NCBI GenBank assembly: GCA_008015155.1
Contig: SSFA01000032.1
Location: 1-64,000, forward strand
DNA: 64,000 nt
Direction of reading: 5' to 3'
Origin: Thiothrix sp.
Lineage (GTDB): Bacteria; Pseudomonadota; Gammaproteobacteria; Thiotrichales; Thiotrichaceae
A program made the position numbers and the translations under genes. Positions 24,969 through 33,770 of the stretch are shown here, piece by piece (the first letter of the stretch is position 1; each line of letters opens with the position of its first letter). The notes under the pieces were generated by a model. The model made no database searches. It was not told where the DNA came from and saw only the letters and a program-made list of their open reading frames with translations.

Positions 24969-25582
24969 AAGTCACCTTCTGCACCGCGTTTCATAATGTC
25001 GGTAATAATGTCCTGTACCTTTTTAGCTTCTGTTAATAGTTCAGGTGGCAAGGTTTTACCGCCATAAATCATCATATCCATATCCAATGAATACAGATTG
25101 TACTTGCCTTCCTTGTCTTCTACTAAGGCAATTCGACATGGTAAATAGGCAGAATAGGCATCGCTGTAACCCACCATTTTCATAGCAGTCTGTGGATTAC
25201 AAAACTGAAAAATCTTCAAGAAGCGTTGATCTTGACCCGTTTCTAATTTGACTTGCTCGGATAAAGGCAGCTCACCTACAGCTTTAATATTGTGCTCATT
25301 CGCCACCATTTTCATAGTTTGCTCAGCATCAGCTGGGCTAACTCCTTCTGCTAGAGGATATTTTACAATGGTCGCTTCGGCTGAATTTCCTGTCTCTTTA
25401 AGCTTAGTCCACATCTTCAGATAAATTTCTTTAGCCTTCGGATCCAGTTGTGCTAACGCTGCTTGTTCGGCTGCCATTGAACTCATCTGCGTCAACATAG
25501 CACCATATTTGACGTAGGCGAATGCAGCACCCACCAAAGCCAGCACACCAATCAAGGCCAGCATATTCCGAATAAAATTCAT
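24965..25582 (-). CDS. DUF302-family membrane-anchored protein
   Basis: A 205-residue protein. An N-terminal TM anchor (MNFIRNMLALIGVLALVGAAF) places the rest in the periplasm. The DUF302 signature is present: KIFQFCNPQTAMKMV and YLPCRIALVEDKEGKYNL. Function of the family is unknown; redox or metal roles have been suggested. The ATG at 25582 has a strong GGAGG 7 bases upstream and removes an unlikely leader from the in-frame start at 25633. Confidence 0.8.
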   Translation of the reverse strand: MNFIRNMLALIGVLALVGAAFAYVKYGAMLTQMSSMAAEQAALAQLDPKAKEIYLKMWTKLKETGNSAEATIVKYPLAEGVSPADAEQTMKMVANEHNIKAVGELPLSEQVKLETGQDQRFLKIFQFCNPQTAMKMVGYSDAYSAYLPCRIALVEDKEGKYNLYSLDMDMMIYGGKTLPPELLTEAKKVQDIITDIMKRGAEGDF

Positions 25583-25908
25583 GATTGCTCCTCCCGCTAG
25601 CCTGCTTGAGCTGCTAACTGTTTGTTTAGTCAAAATCTTTAGCTTCTATATAGCTTGCCTAGTGCGACAAGACAATCTACTAAAAGTAATAAGCTAGCAT
25701 TTTAGAGTGCTTAGACTAAGCACATCCAGCAGCCTCAGTAGCTTGCTTCATTCTCAAGCTTATTCAGCTCATAATATTTGAGAAAATTAACTGATCAACA
25801 CACGAACTTAGCATTAAAATGTAAAGAATCAGGATTTTAAAAAGCGGCATTGCTACACTCATTAAAGAATATCATCCCTGTGTCGTCGTTAGATAAGGAA
25901 TACTTCTT
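25583..25908. other. Divergent intergenic region with one palindrome
   Basis: This 326-bp gap separates the DUF302 gene (minus) and the PLD gene (plus). It holds the ribosome-binding sites of both and a perfect inverted repeat GTGCTTAG-A-CTAAGCAC (25707-25723) that could be an operator. No gene and no clear promoter were recognised. Confidence 0.5.
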
Positions 25909-27468
25909 TTGTTTTCATTTATTAAAGCCCACCCTTTTGTTTTTTTGCTTATTTTGCTGGTTCTCGGTCTAAGTTTACTACGTATCATGGGTAATAAGTC
26001 ACTAACCATAAAACCTGAACCGCTTGCTGCAACGACTGTTAATCCACAAACACCACTCTATCAATTAGTTGCCAACACCTTAAAGGCGCAGTCTGAGCCA
26101 AGCACCAATCTTTTGTATGCTTTGGGTAATCCGCATCTTGCGCTATTAGAACGCTTGCAATTAATTGATGCGGCTACTGATACGATTGATGTGCAATATT
26201 ATCTTTTTCATGATGATGATTCAGGACGGGCTTTATTACAGGCACTAGTCGAGGCCGCTAACCGGGGTGTTAAAGTACGTCTTTTACTAGATGATATGGA
26301 TATGCTTGGACGTGATGGGATTTTCGTGCGTTTAATTCAAGACAATCCTAATTTTCAGGTTCGGATTTTTAATCCTTTTTACCTGCGCATTTTGCGCTTA
26401 CCTGAATACCTTGCGCGTTTTCCACAAGTCACTCGGCGGATGCACAACAAATCATTAACCGTTGATCGTGTAGTGACCATTGCTGGTGGGCGGAATATTG
26501 GTAATGAATATTTTAGCTTTAAAACGGAAGTGGCCTTTGCTGACTTTGACTTATTAGCTGCAGGCAAAATTGGCCAAGACATTACCGCAGCCTTTAATAC
26601 TTATTGGTCTAGTGGCATTGCATTTGATTTAAGCACCTTAAATCAAGCTGCCGACGATGCACGTTTTAAGCCTTGGCAGGCCGAAGCTAGTGAAGTTTTA
26701 GCTTCTTATCGTCAAGAAGCGCTCAAAGAGCAATCTGAATTGAATCGCTTCCTTAAGTCTATAGAGCGTCAGATCTACTATGCTGATATTAAAGTGATTG
26801 CTGATCACCCAGAAAAAGTGATTTCGAGCTTCTCAAATACAGAGGGAAATATCACGGCCGATATTGTTGAGTTATTCAGCAGTGCCCAACACGAATTAGT
26901 TATTTCTTCACCCTATTTTATTCCAGGCAGCTTGGGTTTAGAGGTTTTTCAGAACTTACGTAAGCGTGGAGTAGAGGTCATTATTCTCACCAACTCTTTC
27001 GCTGCTAATGATGTGGCAGCAGTGCACGCTGGCTATCTTAATTACCGCCGACGTTTATTGGAAATGGGTGTTAAATTATACGAATTAAAGCCTCAAAATA
27101 CGGAGGCAGAGTTGGCTAAAGGCTTTGAACTCTTTGGTTCTAAGCGAGCTAGTTTGCATGCAAAAGCGTTTGTAGTTGATCAAAAAACTACTTTTGTAGG
27201 CTCGTTTAATCTCGACCCGCGCTCATCCGTACATAATACTGAAATGGGCTTGATTTTCGATGAGCCCGCTTATGCTGCCGCCTCGGTTGAGAAAACACGT
27301 TTATATATGCAACAACAAGCCTACGAAGTAAAACTGAATGCAAACAATGAGATTATTTGGTTAGATAATGTGAATGGCATAAGCCATACCGTAGAGCCAG
27401 ATACTAGTGTGTTACAACGCGGCATCACAAGGGTTATTTCGTGGTTGCCTGTAGAGTGGTTAATGTAA
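25909..27468 (+). CDS. Phospholipase D-family protein (cardiolipin synthase-like)
   Basis: A 519-residue protein with an N-terminal TM anchor (about 8-26) and two HKD motifs: RRMHNKSLTVD...GGRNIGNEYF near residue 178 and SLHAKAFVVD...GSFNLDPRS near residue 418. This pairing is that of PLD-type phosphatidyltransferases such as ClsC, which make cardiolipin or related lipids at the inner membrane. The start is TTG, preceded by AAGGAA. Substrate is inferred from the family only. Confidence 0.85.
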   Translation: MFSFIKAHPFVFLLILLVLGLSLLRIMGNKSLTIKPEPLAATTVNPQTPLYQLVANTLKAQSEPSTNLLYALGNPHLALLERLQLIDAATDTIDVQYYLFHDDDSGRALLQALVEAANRGVKVRLLLDDMDMLGRDGIFVRLIQDNPNFQVRIFNPFYLRILRLPEYLARFPQVTRRMHNKSLTVDRVVTIAGGRNIGNEYFSFKTEVAFADFDLLAAGKIGQDITAAFNTYWSSGIAFDLSTLNQAADDARFKPWQAEASEVLASYRQEALKEQSELNRFLKSIERQIYYADIKVIADHPEKVISSFSNTEGNITADIVELFSSAQHELVISSPYFIPGSLGLEVFQNLRKRGVEVIILTNSFAANDVAAVHAGYLNYRRRLLEMGVKLYELKPQNTEAELAKGFELFGSKRASLHAKAFVVDQKTTFVGSFNLDPRSSVHNTEMGLIFDEPAYAAASVEKTRLYMQQQAYEVKLNANNEIIWLDNVNGISHTVEPDTSVLQRGITRVISWLPVEWLM

Positions 27469-28028
27469 GACTTCAGTATCCACGCTATAAGCATACAAGC
27501 TTAGGCTTTTAAGAAGCCGCTTGACCCAGCCATAACTCAGCGAAGTGGAATATCGCAAAACTACACCACGGTAGCGTTCGACTGCTTCAGCCACTTCGCT
27601 CATATAACTGTTCCTAAACATCCACCAACTCTGCCCAGCTTGGCCTTAATCAGCGATGAGGGCGGAAAGCAATTTGTCCATCCAATAAACAGCGTAAATG
27701 CGCTAGCTCTAGCCACATTAAATAGAATCATGATATATGGCACGTCCCCCGTCGAGACGTGCTGACGGGGTTTGTGCCCGATAAACGGGAGCCTCTCCTC
27801 CTAACACGCACATCCTACAACAAAGCTTTTTGTTAAAAAAGGATTTAGTTTTTTCAAGGATCAAAAAAATTTATATTTTCGATCAAAATATAAAAATCAT
27901 CTGCTTTAGTCGTTTAAATCCTAGATTTATTAACTAAAAGTTTAAAATACTTAAATTTAAGATAGCTTCCATAACACTAAGCCATCTCCTAAAGTAGCAC
28001 TCAAGATTAGAACAAGAGTACTCAAAAA
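27469..28028. other. 560-bp intergenic region without a convincing gene
   Basis: Left part (27460-27720): short open stretches on the minus strand, including 47 codons at 27460-27603, but no family match and many stops; possibly a gene remnant. Middle part (27740-27789): a set of alternative GC-rich stems described separately. Right part (27815-27990): very AT-rich, with AACAAA-GC-TTTTTGTT (27819-27834) as a weak terminator-like hairpin, and the upstream region of the cytochrome b561 gene. Confidence 0.5.
27740..27789 (+). ncRNA. Possible structured RNA with mutually exclusive stems
   Basis: Stem A pairs GCACGTC (27740-27746) with GACGTGC (27756-27762). Stem B pairs CCCCGTC (27747-27753) with GACGGGG (27764-27770). 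The stems interleave, so they form either a bistable switch or a tight pseudoknot; loop lengths (0, 2 and 1 nt) make simultaneous full pairing unlikely. A third hairpin CCCG-ATAAA-CGGG follows at 27777-27789. No known RNA class is recognised. The strand is assumed. Confidence 0.35.
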
Positions 28029-28595
28029 ATGGCACTACAGGCACGCAACACTAATCACGCTTATGGCTGGGTTTCTATTACCCTGCATTGGGTCATGGCA
28101 GTATTGCTAATAGGAATGTATTTTGTGGGCGATTATATGGTCGAGCTCACCTATTACGACCCGCTGTATCACACCTTACCGTATTGGCATAAAAGTATTG
28201 GGATTGCTTTAGGCTTTGCCCTCTTATTCCGTCTTGCCTGGAATTTCAGCCATCCTAAGCCAGCCGTGATTCAAGTAGCACCTGCTTTTACTCATCGTTT
28301 AGCTAAATTAGGCCATCTCGCTTTATATGGTCTATTAGTTGTGCTGATTATTAGCGGCTACTTAATTTCAACAGCTAAAGGTAAAGGCATCGAGGTCTTT
28401 GGTTTATTTGAACTCCCTGCTCTTTTGGCCAGCAATGAACAACGCGGTGAAGTCGCTGGTGAGGTTCACGAAATTGCAGCCACTTTATTTATGTTGTTAG
28501 TCGCAGTGCATGCACTAGCAGCCATTTTTCATCATGTTTATTGGAAAGATAACACCCTAGTCCGTATGTTAGGCCGCTCATCAAACGAAGGATAA
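28029..28595 (+). CDS. Cytochrome b561
   Basis: A 188-residue inner-membrane di-heme cytochrome with four TM helices. Candidate heme ligands include ITLHWVMAV, YWHKSIGI, LGHLALYG and the late LLVAVHALAAIFHH. It belongs to the bacterial b561/CybB family that moves electrons from quinol to periplasmic partners, including superoxide. The next gene, yceI, starts on its stop codon (TAATG), and the pairing b561-YceI is common, which supports a shared operon. Confidence 0.92.
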   Translation: MALQARNTNHAYGWVSITLHWVMAVLLIGMYFVGDYMVELTYYDPLYHTLPYWHKSIGIALGFALLFRLAWNFSHPKPAVIQVAPAFTHRLAKLGHLALYGLLVVLIISGYLISTAKGKGIEVFGLFELPALLASNEQRGEVAGEVHEIAATLFMLLVAVHALAAIFHHVYWKDNTLVRMLGRSSNEG

Positions 28596-29179
28596 TGAGT
28601 ATGAAACGTTTATTAGCCAGCTCCATCTTAGCTTTAGGTTTATTAGGTAGCACTGCTATTGCACAAGCCGATGACTACACCATCGATAGTGAAAATATGC
28701 ATGCTTTCATCAACTTCCGTATTCAGCATTTAGGTTATAGCTGGTTATATGGGCGTTTTAATGACTTTAGCGGCAATTTTAGCTATGACGAAGCTAAACC
28801 AGAAACAGCTAAAGTTGAAGTAAGCGTGAAAACTACCAGTGTAGACACTAACCATGCAGAACGTGACAAACACATTCGTAGCAAAGATTTCTTTGAAGTT
28901 GAGAAATTCCCAGAAGCTAAATTTGTTAGTACTGCCTACAAACCCAATGGTGATGGTACAGGGACGTTAACCGGTGATTTGACCTTAAAAGGTGTGACTA
29001 AACCTTTAGAAGTGAAGGTGCATGAAATCGGTGCGGGCAAAGATCCTTGGGGCGGTTTCCGTCGTGGTTTTGAAGGGACTGCAAAATTCGCTTTAGCTGA
29101 CTATGGCATTACTTATGACTTAGGCCCTGCTTCCAAAGAAGTGGAATTGATTCTATCGTTAGAAGGCATTAAGAAATAA
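28595..29179 (+). CDS. yceI: YceI-family periplasmic lipid-binding protein
   Basis: A 194-residue protein with a Sec signal peptide (ending IAQA|DD). The lipocalin-like YceI barrel is shown by MHAFINFRIQHLGYSWLYGRF, HIRSKDFFEVEKFPEAKF and TLTGDLTLKGVTKPL. YceI proteins bind polyisoprenoids such as ubiquinone-8 in the periplasm. It overlaps the b561 stop codon by one base; a second ATG at 28601 is also possible as start. Confidence 0.92.
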   Translation: MSMKRLLASSILALGLLGSTAIAQADDYTIDSENMHAFINFRIQHLGYSWLYGRFNDFSGNFSYDEAKPETAKVEVSVKTTSVDTNHAERDKHIRSKDFFEVEKFPEAKFVSTAYKPNGDGTGTLTGDLTLKGVTKPLEVKVHEIGAGKDPWGGFRRGFEGTAKFALADYGITYDLGPASKEVELILSLEGIKK

Positions 29180-29279
29180 AGTCTTAAGCTGTTACCGACC
29201 TAGGAGGCTACTTGCCTCCTAAGTCATTTATTATTAGCTTACTAGTTTATTTTTGGTCTCTCTCAAACATTTCCATGCC

Positions 29280-30536
29280 TCAATCCAGCGCCAAGATTAA
29301 AGCTTCACGTTTACGTTGTTTAAGTAGCGCCGTTACAAAAATCAAATATGTCAAAGCGCCGACAATAAACGCCACGAACGCTAAACGCATACCAAAGACT
29401 TCGGCTAAATAGCCGACCAACAAAGCAGCTATACTTGAACCCAAGGAAATACAGATCACCGATAGCGCTGATAAGCGTGAGGCTTGCTCAGGAAATAGTT
29501 CAATCATTTGCCCTAATAAAATCGGAAACGCGACTGACATCCCTAAACCAACGAGGAAGCTACACAGCCAGAATAGATAAATGGCGACATTCACCCAGCC
29601 ACTCAAACCTAAAATATTCTGGGTAATGACTCCGACTAAACATAAGATCGCTAAACCTTGTAACTTCTGCTGCGCACTCCAGCGACTTGCTAAAAAAGCA
29701 TGCCAAACCCGTCCTATCAGCATCCCCAGCATGAGAAAGAAAATGCTGCTATTGGCACTGGCCTCACTGAGATTCAAACCTTTAGTGACATAACTAGTCA
29801 GCCAGAAAGCCTGCCCCCACTCGACAAACCCCAAACAAAGATAAGCGCCCAAAACCAGTAAAATAATCGGTTGGCGTAATATACTCAGATAAACGCTTAG
29901 TTGATTGCTGCTAGCTGTAGGATCATCAATATCAGCCTTAGCGGGAGTACTTGGAGCTGCTGGATAAAAACGTTTAGGGCTAAATGCAAGCAGTAAAATC
30001 ACCATGAAGACAGTAAACAGCAGATAGGGCTGCTGCCACTGCGACTTCCACGCTAAGATCAAACTCACCCACACTGGCGCGAACAAAGCCCCCAAGCTAA
30101 AGCCCACATCCGCAAGGCTCAACATACGAGTGCGATGCTCCTCATTCTGGCTCATCCTAGCTAATAAGCTATGCGCAATGGTGAAAAGCGCAGCATCGAG
30201 CACCCCCATCCCAGTATAAGCAACAACAAATACCCAATAATGCGCAGTCGTGACCAACACTAAGACCAGCAGCAACATGATACTGGTATAAATCAAGAGC
30301 AAGATTCGCTGATCAAAGCGCTTGGCAATATCTCCGCCTAAAATCGCGCCGAATAAAGAACCGACCGTAATCAGGCTCATCAGAAAACTCATCTGGGTAT
30401 AATCTAAAGCGAAATGAGCTTGTACCCTTGGAGTCATAATGCCTAGTAAGTTCCCGAAAATTCCAACCGCTAGGGAAGCATATAGAATCACCCAAGCCAA
30501 AATCGGCGTTGAGCGAATGAAATCAGTGGTGCGCAT
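29280..30536 (-). CDS. MFS transporter
   Basis: A 418-residue major facilitator protein with about 12 TM helices. The loop 2-3 signature is visible as GAILGGDIAKRFDQRILL. It resembles the sugar/drug-type single-component carriers in length and charge distribution, but nothing points to a substrate. AAGGAT precedes the ATG. It stands alone between yceI (convergent) and hppD. Confidence 0.85.
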   Translation of the reverse strand: MRTTDFIRSTPILAWVILYASLAVGIFGNLLGIMTPRVQAHFALDYTQMSFLMSLITVGSLFGAILGGDIAKRFDQRILLLIYTSIMLLLVLVLVTTAHYWVFVVAYTGMGVLDAALFTIAHSLLARMSQNEEHRTRMLSLADVGFSLGALFAPVWVSLILAWKSQWQQPYLLFTVFMVILLLAFSPKRFYPAAPSTPAKADIDDPTASSNQLSVYLSILRQPIILLVLGAYLCLGFVEWGQAFWLTSYVTKGLNLSEASANSSIFFLMLGMLIGRVWHAFLASRWSAQQKLQGLAILCLVGVITQNILGLSGWVNVAIYLFWLCSFLVGLGMSVAFPILLGQMIELFPEQASRLSALSVICISLGSSIAALLVGYLAEVFGMRLAFVAFIVGALTYLIFVTALLKQRKREALILALD

Positions 30537-30629
30537 ACTTTATTAATCCTTATAAAAACAAAAATCGGCATCTAGTGACCTAGATACCGATTAGTTAAGA
30601 CTGAGAAAGACTAAGTGTAGGTTGAAGTC

Positions 30630-31706
30630 TTAAGCTTGCAAACTACCCCGGCGAATTTGATCGCGCTCTAAGGATTCAAACAGAGCTTTGAAATTACCTT
30701 CACCGAAACCTTGGTCTTGTTTACGTTGAATAAACTCAAAAAATACTGGCCCTAATAAAGTTTGGGAGAAGATTTGTAACAATAAGCGCGGCTGGCCATC
30801 AGCGGTGGAACCATCGAGTAGAATCCCGCGCAGTTGTAATTCCTGCACTGGCTCGCCATGATTCGACAAACGTTCTTCGAGCATTTCATAATAACTCGCA
30901 TTCGGCGCATTCATCAGCGGCACGCCTGCTTGGCGCAAGCAATCAACACTTGCTAATAAGTCCTCTGATAGCAGTGCAATATGTTGAATACCTTCGCCAT
31001 TAAATTGCATGAGGAATTCTTCAATCTGCCCCGTGCCACCACGCCCTGCCTCTTCATTGAGAGGAATACGAATTAAACCATCGGGGGCAGTCATCGCACG
31101 TGAAGTCAGGCCTGTGTATTCACCTTTAATATCGAAATAGCGAATATCCCTGAAATTGAACAGCTTCTCATAATACGCGCCCCAAAAGGCCATGCGTCCG
31201 CGATAGACATTATGGGTGAGATGATCGACTACTTTAAAACCATAACCTTGCGGATGGCGTTCTACCCCTTCGATCCACTCAAAATCAATATCGTAAATAG
31301 ATTTTCCATCTTCAAAACGGTCAATTAAATATAAAGGTGCACCACCAATGCCCTTAATCGCAGGCAAGCGCAATTCCATGGGCCCGGTGGGAATCTCAAT
31401 CGGCTGTGCGCCCAATTCCAAAGCACGCTGATAGGCTTGATGCGCATCTTTAACGCGGAAGGCTAAGCCACAAGCACTCGGGCCATGCTCCGCAGCAAAA
31501 TAAGTGGCTAGGCTTTTGGGTTCGCGATTGATAATGAAATTAATATCGCCTTGGCGATATAAGAGCACATCTTTAGAACGATGCTTAGCAACCAGACTAA
31601 AGCCCATTTTCTCAAATAAAGGCTCTAAGACATTCGGGGTGGGTGAGGCAAATTCAACAAACTCAAAGCCCATCAAACCCATTGGATTTTCAAATAAATC
31701 AGACAT
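30630..31706 (-). CDS. hppD: 4-hydroxyphenylpyruvate dioxygenase
   Basis: A 358-residue non-heme iron enzyme that converts 4-hydroxyphenylpyruvate to homogentisate. Two vicinal-oxygen-chelate domains are present. Iron ligands are His in VDHLTHNVYRGR, His in GIQHIALLSEDL and Glu in FFEFIQRKQDQGFGEGNFKAL, the C-terminal block typical of the enzyme. ATG 31706 has GGAG 8 bases upstream and is preferred to TTG 31712. No hmgA or fahA lies nearby, so the fate of homogentisate (tyrosine breakdown or pigment/quinone synthesis) is open. Confidence 0.95.
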   Translation of the reverse strand: MSDLFENPMGLMGFEFVEFASPTPNVLEPLFEKMGFSLVAKHRSKDVLLYRQGDINFIINREPKSLATYFAAEHGPSACGLAFRVKDAHQAYQRALELGAQPIEIPTGPMELRLPAIKGIGGAPLYLIDRFEDGKSIYDIDFEWIEGVERHPQGYGFKVVDHLTHNVYRGRMAFWGAYYEKLFNFRDIRYFDIKGEYTGLTSRAMTAPDGLIRIPLNEEAGRGGTGQIEEFLMQFNGEGIQHIALLSEDLLASVDCLRQAGVPLMNAPNASYYEMLEERLSNHGEPVQELQLRGILLDGSTADGQPRLLLQIFSQTLLGPVFFEFIQRKQDQGFGEGNFKALFESLERDQIRRGSLQA

Positions 31707-31980
31707 GATCAAAACTCCACAACAATAAGATTTCGTGACAACTAAGGGAGAACTTATTTTGCAAAAGGTGGACTGACCGGCCGCCCGCGAATACTGCGTG
31801 CGAGGTGCTGCCCCATGATCAAGTGGCTATTGAGCACTAACTGAGCTTCCTTATTATCATGCCTATAGTTATACAACAGAACACTGTGATGAGCGAATCA
31901 TTCCATTATTTAACAGCGCCTTTATTGGTAAAATTTAGGTATTATCCTTTTATCTGCTCTTTTACCCCAATCTTCCGCCT

Positions 31981-33651
31981 ATGACTGATATTTTTATTAG
32001 CTACAGCCACCAAGACGAGCCTTGGAAAGATGCCTTGCAGCGTCATTTGAAGGTATTGCAATTACATGGCGAAGTGATTATTTGGGACGATCGGCAGATT
32101 GAAGTCGGTTCTAATTGGCTGCCTGCGATTGAAACTGCGCTGGAAAAAGCGCGCGTGGCTTTATTATTGGTGAGTAGTGATTTTTTAACCTCCGAGTTTA
32201 TTACCCGCAAAGAGATTCCACGCTTATTGCAGCGGCGCGAAGCGGAAGGTTTGCAGATTGTGCCGGTAATTGTGAAACCTTGCGCGTGGCGAACTGTGCC
32301 TTGGTTGGCCGCTTTGCAGGGTGCGACTAAAGATAATCGACCTTTGTCCCAATATGCTTTAGGTTCACATGAATCCGAACAAGCCCTTAGTGATATTACT
32401 GATAGGGTTTATCAGCTGTTGCAGGCATCCAAGCAAGCCGAAGCTGCCAAGCAGCAAGCGGAACAAGCGCGTCTTGCTGAGCTGGAGCGGCAGGAGCAAG
32501 CACGGGTCGCACGGGAAGCGGAGCAACAGCGTTTAGCTCAAGAACAAGCCGAGCGTGAAGCGGCAGCCAAACAACAGGCTGAGCAAGCCCGCTTACAACA
32601 AGAAGCTGAGGGACACCGTTTGGCGCAGCAACAAGCTGAGCGTGCAGCCGCTGAACAGGCACGCCAAGCTGAATTACAGCGTCAGCGCGAAGCACAAGAG
32701 CAAGCCGAACGCGAACGCCTTGCACGTCAACAAGCCGAAGCCGCCGAACGGGCGTACGCAGAGCAACTTAAACCTGAGCAAGCCGCTGCTGCAAAAACCG
32801 AGAAAGAACGCTTGGTGCGGGAAGCGCGTGAGCTTAAGAAAAATAATAGCAGCTCTGGGGGCAAGACTAAATGGTTATTGGGCGGTGTAGGAATCAGTGC
32901 TTTGGTATTAGTTTGGGCGATGCAAGGGGAAAAGCCAGAAGTACCCATTGAATTGCCCGAAATGATCGCCATTCCCGCGGGCCCTTTCCAAATGGGTTGC
33001 AGTAATGGTAAAGACTGTGACGATGATGAAAAGCCTGTGCGCACAGTTAATGTGCCTGCTTTAGAGATGAGTAAAACAGAAATTACTTTTGCACAGTGGG
33101 ATGCTTGTGTGGCGGATGGTGGTTGCAATAATTATAAGCCTGATGATCAGGGCTGGGGACGTGGTAGTCGCCCTGTTATTAATGTTAGTTGGAATGATGC
33201 ACAAAACTATGCGCAATGGTTAAGCATAAAAACAAAACAAAATTATGCTCTACCTACTGAAGCGCAATGGGAATACGCAGCTCGCGCTGGAGCAAAGACT
33301 AGCTATTTTTGGGGCGATGATATAGGCGCAAACCAAGCTAACTGTGGTGGTTGTGGTAGTCAATGGGATAATAAACAAACTAGCCCCGTAGGTAGCTTTG
33401 CAGCGAATGCATGGGGTTTACAGGATATGCATGGCAATGTTTGGGAGTGGACTCAGGACTGTTATCATGATAGCTATGACAAAGCACCTAAGGGCGGTAG
33501 TGCTTGGCAGGAAAAAACTTGTGAATACCGTGTGATGCGTGGCGGCTCTTGGTTCATCATTCCACGGAACGCGCGTTCGGCTAACCGTAACGGGTTCGAA
33601 CCTACTGTACGTAACTACAGTATTGGTTTTCGAATTTCCAGGACCAATTAA
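31981..33651 (+). CDS. DGR target: TIR-coiled coil-TM-FGE/C-type lectin protein
   Basis: A 556-residue protein. An N-terminal TIR domain (1-125) starts MTDIFISYSHQDEPW, with the NADase-type Glu78 in SSDFLTSEFITRKE. A long charged coiled coil (about 150-285, rich in QAE/RLA repeats) leads to one TM helix (about 298-314). A formylglycine-generating-enzyme-like C-type lectin domain (about 327-555) contains IPAGPFQMGCS, LPTEAQWEYAARAG and DMHGNVWEWTQDC. The C-terminal 40 residues are encoded by the variable repeat. The topology suggests an extracytoplasmic binding face and an intracellular TIR effector, or the reverse; a defence or recognition role is inferred. Confidence 0.93.
   Translation: MTDIFISYSHQDEPWKDALQRHLKVLQLHGEVIIWDDRQIEVGSNWLPAIETALEKARVALLLVSSDFLTSEFITRKEIPRLLQRREAEGLQIVPVIVKPCAWRTVPWLAALQGATKDNRPLSQYALGSHESEQALSDITDRVYQLLQASKQAEAAKQQAEQARLAELERQEQARVAREAEQQRLAQEQAEREAAAKQQAEQARLQQEAEGHRLAQQQAERAAAEQARQAELQRQREAQEQAERERLARQQAEAAERAYAEQLKPEQAAAAKTEKERLVREARELKKNNSSSGGKTKWLLGGVGISALVLVWAMQGEKPEVPIELPEMIAIPAGPFQMGCSNGKDCDDDEKPVRTVNVPALEMSKTEITFAQWDACVADGGCNNYKPDDQGWGRGSRPVINVSWNDAQNYAQWLSIKTKQNYALPTEAQWEYAARAGAKTSYFWGDDIGANQANCGGCGSQWDNKQTSPVGSFAANAWGLQDMHGNVWEWTQDCYHDSYDKAPKGGSAWQEKTCEYRVMRGGSWFIIPRNARSANRNGFEPTVRNYSIGFRISRTN
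33527..33641 (+). repeat. DGR variable repeat (VR)
   Basis: This 115-bp segment at the 3' end of the target gene matches the template repeat at 35186-35300. Of 15 differences, 13 fall at adenines of the TR (to T or G); the other two (33535, 33549) lie at the 5' edge. The changes alter nine codons (residues 525-527, 529, 538, 539, 543, 546, 547). The last 21 bases, up to TTCCAG, are identical and can act as the initiation-of-mutagenic-homology end. Confidence 0.97.
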
Positions 33652-33734
33652 TCTTTTACCTTTGCGCTTTGAACCTTTGCAATGATCATCAATGGAGAGG
33701 GAGTCCGTGATGCGAGTAGAGTATTTGGGGGTAT

Positions 33735-33749
33735 GGGGGCGAAGCCCCC
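33735..33749. other. GC hairpin between target gene and avd
   Basis: A perfect 6-bp stem GGGGGC / GCCCCC with loop GAA lies 94 bp after the VR end. Some DGRs need a hairpin or cruciform just downstream of VR for target recognition. This one is further away than in the Bordetella phage element, so it may instead be a transcript feature. Confidence 0.45.
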
Positions 33750-33770
33750 AGCGGAAATTTTTGAGTGAGC

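Noticed and set aside
27460..27603. Small 47-codon open frame on the minus strand (MSEVAEAVERYRGV...)
   Set aside because: No family recognised, no clear ribosome-binding site, overlaps the PLD gene end, and the flanking frames carry stops. Mentioned in the intergenic entry only.
27740..27770. Classical H-type pseudoknot or a known small ribozyme/riboswitch
   Set aside because: The two stems interleave, but connecting loops of 0, 2 and 1 nt cannot span 7-bp grooves, and none of the known conserved loop sequences (HDV, hammerhead, pistol, guanidine, fluoride) could be found. Kept only as an unclassified element.
32396..32725. Long antisense open frame over the coiled coil of the TIR-FGE gene
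   Set aside because: It arises from the repetitive Gln/Ala/Glu/Arg codons of the sense coiled coil; no start context or homology.
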